From assembly GCF_014645015.1 (NCBI RefSeq), contig NZ_BMLC01000002.1, positions 558,001-622,000 of the forward strand: DNA of 64,000 nucleotides, read 5' to 3'. Positions 62,134-64,000 of this stretch are shown here, piece after piece (positions within the stretch are counted from its first letter, which is position 1; every line of letters starts with the position of its first letter). Made by a program: the position numbers and the translations under genes. Source of the stretch: Salinibacterium xinjiangense. GTDB lineage: Bacteria > Actinomycetota > Actinomycetes > Actinomycetales > Microbacteriaceae. The notes under the pieces were generated by a model. It saw only the letters and a program-made list of their open reading frames with translations, did not search any database and was not told where the DNA came from.

Positions 62134-62906
62134 GACAGCTCCTGCCGGATCTGCTCGGCGAAGAGCATGCTCATGGCGCGTCGCCAGTCGGGGGCGCCGT
62201 GCGGGTCGTCGTACCAGTCGTCGATCGCATCCACGGCGGATGCGACATCCTCCGCCCCGGGCGCGGCGTCGAACCTGAGTTGGCGGGGTCGGGTCGTGCC
62301 ACCCGTCACGGTGATGACCGTCTCGCCCGAGGTGTCCATCCGACCGATCACGAGCGTACCGGTGCGTCCCATCGGAGACCGGGCGATGCGCCTGAATGCC
62401 GTCCGGTGTAGCGATGCCGCCGGAATCTCGATGGCGCGCAGGATCTCGCCAGGGGCCAGCACCGTCGTGACGACCCCGGTCACGAACTCGGTGACGGGCA
62501 CGCGGCGTTCGCCGCCATCCGCGGTCCAGATCACGGCGATACCGTCGAGCGCTGAGGCGAGGGATGTCATCGGGCCGGCAGGCAGAGCGAGCGCGATATT
62601 GCCGCCGACCGTTGCCGTGCGCTGGATTTTCCACGATGCGAGTAGGGAGTCTGCGCACTGCTCGAACAGCGGCTCCGGCAGCGCTCGCAGCGTCTCGATC
62701 GTGCAGGTCGCGGCAACCGTGATGGTCTCGGAGGTGCGCGTGACCGGCTCCCAGCCCATGCTGGTGAGGTCGAGGATTCCGGTCAGCCCCGGCTGTGGCT
62801 CGGAATACAGCCAGGTGCCGCCGCCCATGGCGCGTTCGCCCGGGCGCAGCACCATGTCGGCGCGGGAATGGGCCACCCGAACTTCGCGAACGTCGATCAA
62901 ATCCAT
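62130..62906 (-). CDS. Xanthine dehydrogenase FAD-binding subunit
   Basis: A 258-residue subunit of the CO-dehydrogenase-flavoprotein type. FAD contacts in MGGGTWLYSEPQPG, the TVGGNIALALPAGPM block, and EFVTGVVTTVLAPGEIL. It passes electrons from the Fe-S clusters to NAD+ or oxygen. CGGAGG stands four bases before the ATG at 62906, which decides this start over one 21 bases upstream. First gene of the two-gene xdh operon. Confidence 0.92.
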   Translation of the reverse strand: MDLIDVREVRVAHSRADMVLRPGERAMGGGTWLYSEPQPGLTGILDLTSMGWEPVTRTSETITVAATCTIETLRALPEPLFEQCADSLLASWKIQRTATVGGNIALALPAGPMTSLASALDGIAVIWTADGGERRVPVTEFVTGVVTTVLAPGEILRAIEIPAASLHRTAFRRIARSPMGRTGTLVIGRMDTSGETVITVTGGTTRPRQLRFDAAPGAEDVASAVDAIDDWYDDPHGAPDWRRAMSMLFAEQIRQELS

Positions 62907-63160
62907 ATGCCTCCGAGTCAACAGCATGAATGTGTCGCTGGTGTAACGCCACGATGTGTGTCAGCCGGGGAATCCGCGCGGAGCGGCATGCAGCCCTGCA
63001 CCGCCCCACATGAAGGACATTCGTGCCGAAGGACGGCCGGCGCGCTTCGACGGCCCGGAATTCAGGGGCAATGACCGCGGCATCCGCGATATCTCCTTCA
63101 TCTGGCCGGGCGGCGGCCAGCGTGGGTGTCGCGATTACGGTGTGCCCGGCAAAGCTCCCG

Positions 63161-63256
63161 CCGATCCGCAAGCCGACCCGCATAACCGATCCGCACAGCC
63201 GATCCGCATAACCGACCCGCACAACCGATCCGCGTAACCGACCCGCGCAACCGACG
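63161..63256. repeat. Seven tandem 13-bp units
   Basis: Units of the form CCGAYCCGCRYAA (first unit 12 bp) repeat from 63161 to 63250 with a part unit to 63256. Units with CCGAT and CCGAC mostly alternate. The array lies upstream of the xdh operon and is not a CRISPR array, as there are no spacers. Confidence 0.85.
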
Positions 63257-63264
63257 TGCACAGT

Positions 63265-63344
63265 GGAAATTCAGGAAGCCAGCACGGAATCCGCCGTGAC
63301 ACATCGCCCGAGTACCTGTCATCGCCGGGCGTTCCTGAATTTCC
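63265..63344. repeat. Inverted-arm element, divergent relative
   Basis: GGAAATTCAGGAA (63265-63277) and TTCCTGAATTTCC (63332-63344) are perfect reverse complements 54 bp apart. Size and layout match the three TTCCGAAATGACGGA elements, but arm sequence differs and the element lies between divergent genes. Confidence 0.75.
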
Positions 63345-63390
63345 GAAAGCAGCGCCAGCGCGAAGCCAGCCAACGGGCAGCGCACGGGGA

Positions 63391-63396
63391 TAGGGT
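63391..63396 (+). promoter_or_regulatory. Leaderless -10 box of the gene at 63404
   Basis: TAGGGT, seven bases before the ATG at 63404; same hexamer as for the CSD-DUF1294 gene. Confidence 0.45.
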
Positions 63397-63403
63397 CGGT
63401 GGC

Positions 63404-63730
63404 ATGGCGAAGACGGCTGTACGTTTCGGGGCACGCACCAGCGAGCGCGTGGGGCGAGGCCCGCTGCGCAAGCTCAGCCGCGGGGACCGTGTCATCGGGC
63501 CGGCTGTGGAACTCGCCGAGCACGGCCTCGAGGCCTGGAGCCTGCCCAACGCGGTCGGAGCCGCGCCCCGTTTCGACGTGGAGGAGGATGCGGGGAGCGT
63601 CGAGTTGCAGGTCATGCTGCGCAGTCGAGCGGCGGCGGATGCCCTGGCCGAGTCGGTCACGGGGCTCGAGCCGACGCATCCACTGTTCCCTCATGTCGTC
63701 GAGGTCATCGAACTGAGGCTGGCCCATTAG
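63404..63730 (+). CDS. Small protein of unknown function
   Basis: A 108-residue soluble protein starting MAKTAVRFGARTSERVGRG. A basic first third is followed by a mixed alpha/beta part (LPNAVGAAPRFDVEEDAG, VELQVMLRSRAAADAL). No family was recognised. The ATG at 63404 is supported by the TAGGGT box; the frame is open upstream through the inverted repeat, which is unlikely to be coding. The next gene overlaps its stop codon. Confidence 0.65.
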   Translation: MAKTAVRFGARTSERVGRGPLRKLSRGDRVIGPAVELAEHGLEAWSLPNAVGAAPRFDVEEDAGSVELQVMLRSRAAADALAESVTGLEPTHPLFPHVVEVIELRLAH

Positions 63731-64000
63731 CGGCTCAGGGCTGCCCGAGCCCGAAGAGGATGCGTTCGCCTGGGCCGGCGATGAGCGGCCCGAGCCGACC
63801 CCGGCTCGCGTTCGGAGGGACGTCGAGACCGCGCCACAGTTGCCCGCTGTGCTTCTCGTCACCTACGGCATCCTGGGCGGAGTTCACCTGATCTACCTGG
63901 CGGGGTGGGTGATCGCCCTGCAGCGACTCAACGCCCTGAGCGTGCCGTCGGCCGACGCGCTGACCGAAATCATGTTGCAGCTGGGGGAGGCGCTTGCGAT
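63726..64000 (+). CDS. Single-span membrane protein, N-terminal part (cut by window edge)
   Basis: Ninety-one codons are visible. A hydrophilic, acidic start (LPEPEEDAFAWAGDERPEP) is followed at residues 40-66 by one membrane helix (LPAVLLVTYGILGGVHLIYL). I recall similar proteins in Microbacteriaceae but cannot name a function. No ATG, GTG or TTG is available between the upstream in-frame stop and the protein-like sequence; ATT at 63726, which overlaps the preceding stop, is the most plausible start. Confidence 0.5.
   Translation, partial: MSGSGLPEPEEDAFAWAGDERPEPTPARVRRDVETAPQLPAVLLVTYGILGGVHLIYLAGWVIALQRLNALSVPSADALTEIMLQLGEALA

Larger units (their letters stand above)
62907..63403. other. 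Long divergent gap with repeats
   Basis: About 500 bp between the xdh operon and the small gene at 63404. The first 40 bases upstream of the FAD subunit gene may hold its promoter. A frame of about 75 codons from ATG 63011 has coding-like third-position GC but no ribosome site and no recognised family. It ends in the 13-bp repeat array, which is followed by an inverted repeat. Confidence 0.5.

Noticed and set aside
63011-63237. Small plus-strand frame starting MKDIRAEGRPARF
   Set aside because: No ribosome site or -10 box, unknown family, and its end is made of the tandem repeat; coding status cannot be supported.
63161-63256. Tandem array considered as a CRISPR
   Set aside because: Units of 13 bp follow each other without spacers and no cas genes are present.
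62134-63261. Minus-strand frame that would extend the xanthine dehydrogenase chain by about 375 residues at its N-terminus
   Set aside because: This part lies out of frame over the FAD-subunit gene and then the 13-bp repeats. The FeS domain begins at ATG 62133 (MKFTINDE), which overlaps the FAD-subunit stop.

Overview
The window is about 64 kb of high-GC DNA with dense, often overlapping genes (ATGA, GTGA and TGATG junctions), frequent GTG starts and many genes with no Shine-Dalgarno sequence but a TANNNT-like -10 box six or so bases before the start. This, together with the Mrp antiporter with fused A and B subunits, the Pr6Pr membrane proteins and the trehalose OtsAB pair, points to an actinobacterium, most likely of the family Microbacteriaceae. 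The family assignment is inference from gene content and style. No tRNA, rRNA, CRISPR array, phage, transposase or plasmid gene was seen.

Left part (1-16.9 kb) is housekeeping: a partial glycosyltransferase, CorA magnesium channel, trehalose synthesis (otsA-otsB), pdxH, a complete Mrp Na+/H+ antiporter operon (mrpA/B-C-D-E-F-G) and directly behind it ilvD-ilvB-ilvN-ilvC for branched-chain amino acids, closed by a hairpin terminator. From 17 to 23 kb lie an amidohydrolase, two paralogous Pr6Pr membrane proteins and an ABC-2 exporter with a LolA/RseB-like protein.

The centre (23-43 kb) is a molybdenum and purine block. It has a sulfite-oxidase-like molybdoenzyme with a flavin reductase partner, moaA, moaD, moaE, a moaC-mogA fusion, moeA, moeB with rhodanese, a HTH-Mop regulator and modABC. 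Then come genes that take urate to ureidoglycine: uricase, uraH, uraD, allB, allC and pucG. With them are a MobA-like/MocA nucleotidyltransferase, an acetamidase/formamidase, and an unusual DUF3225-amidase fusion that may act on oxalurate. Xanthine dehydrogenase (FAD subunit plus a fused FeS-molybdopterin subunit) and xdhC are at 58.6-62.9 kb. Together this is a nearly complete route from xanthine to glycine and small nitrogen compounds, with its own cofactor supply.

The right part (44-58 kb) is accessory: a scar of two decayed genes, an ABC-F protein with a structured leader, and an eight-gene minus-strand operon (amidohydrolase, THI5-like ABC importer, SDR, FAD oxidase, creatininase-like hydrolase, PNPOx-like flavoprotein) of unknown substrate. 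It is followed by an orphan Rieske-oxygenase-type reductase and an amidohydrolase that has lost metal ligands.

The most unusual structural signal is a family of short elements with 15-bp inverted arms (TTCCGAAATGACGGA / TCCGTCATTTCGGAA). Three copies each sit exactly between convergent genes (4.5, 17.0 and 32.1 kb), and a divergent relative lies at 63.3 kb.
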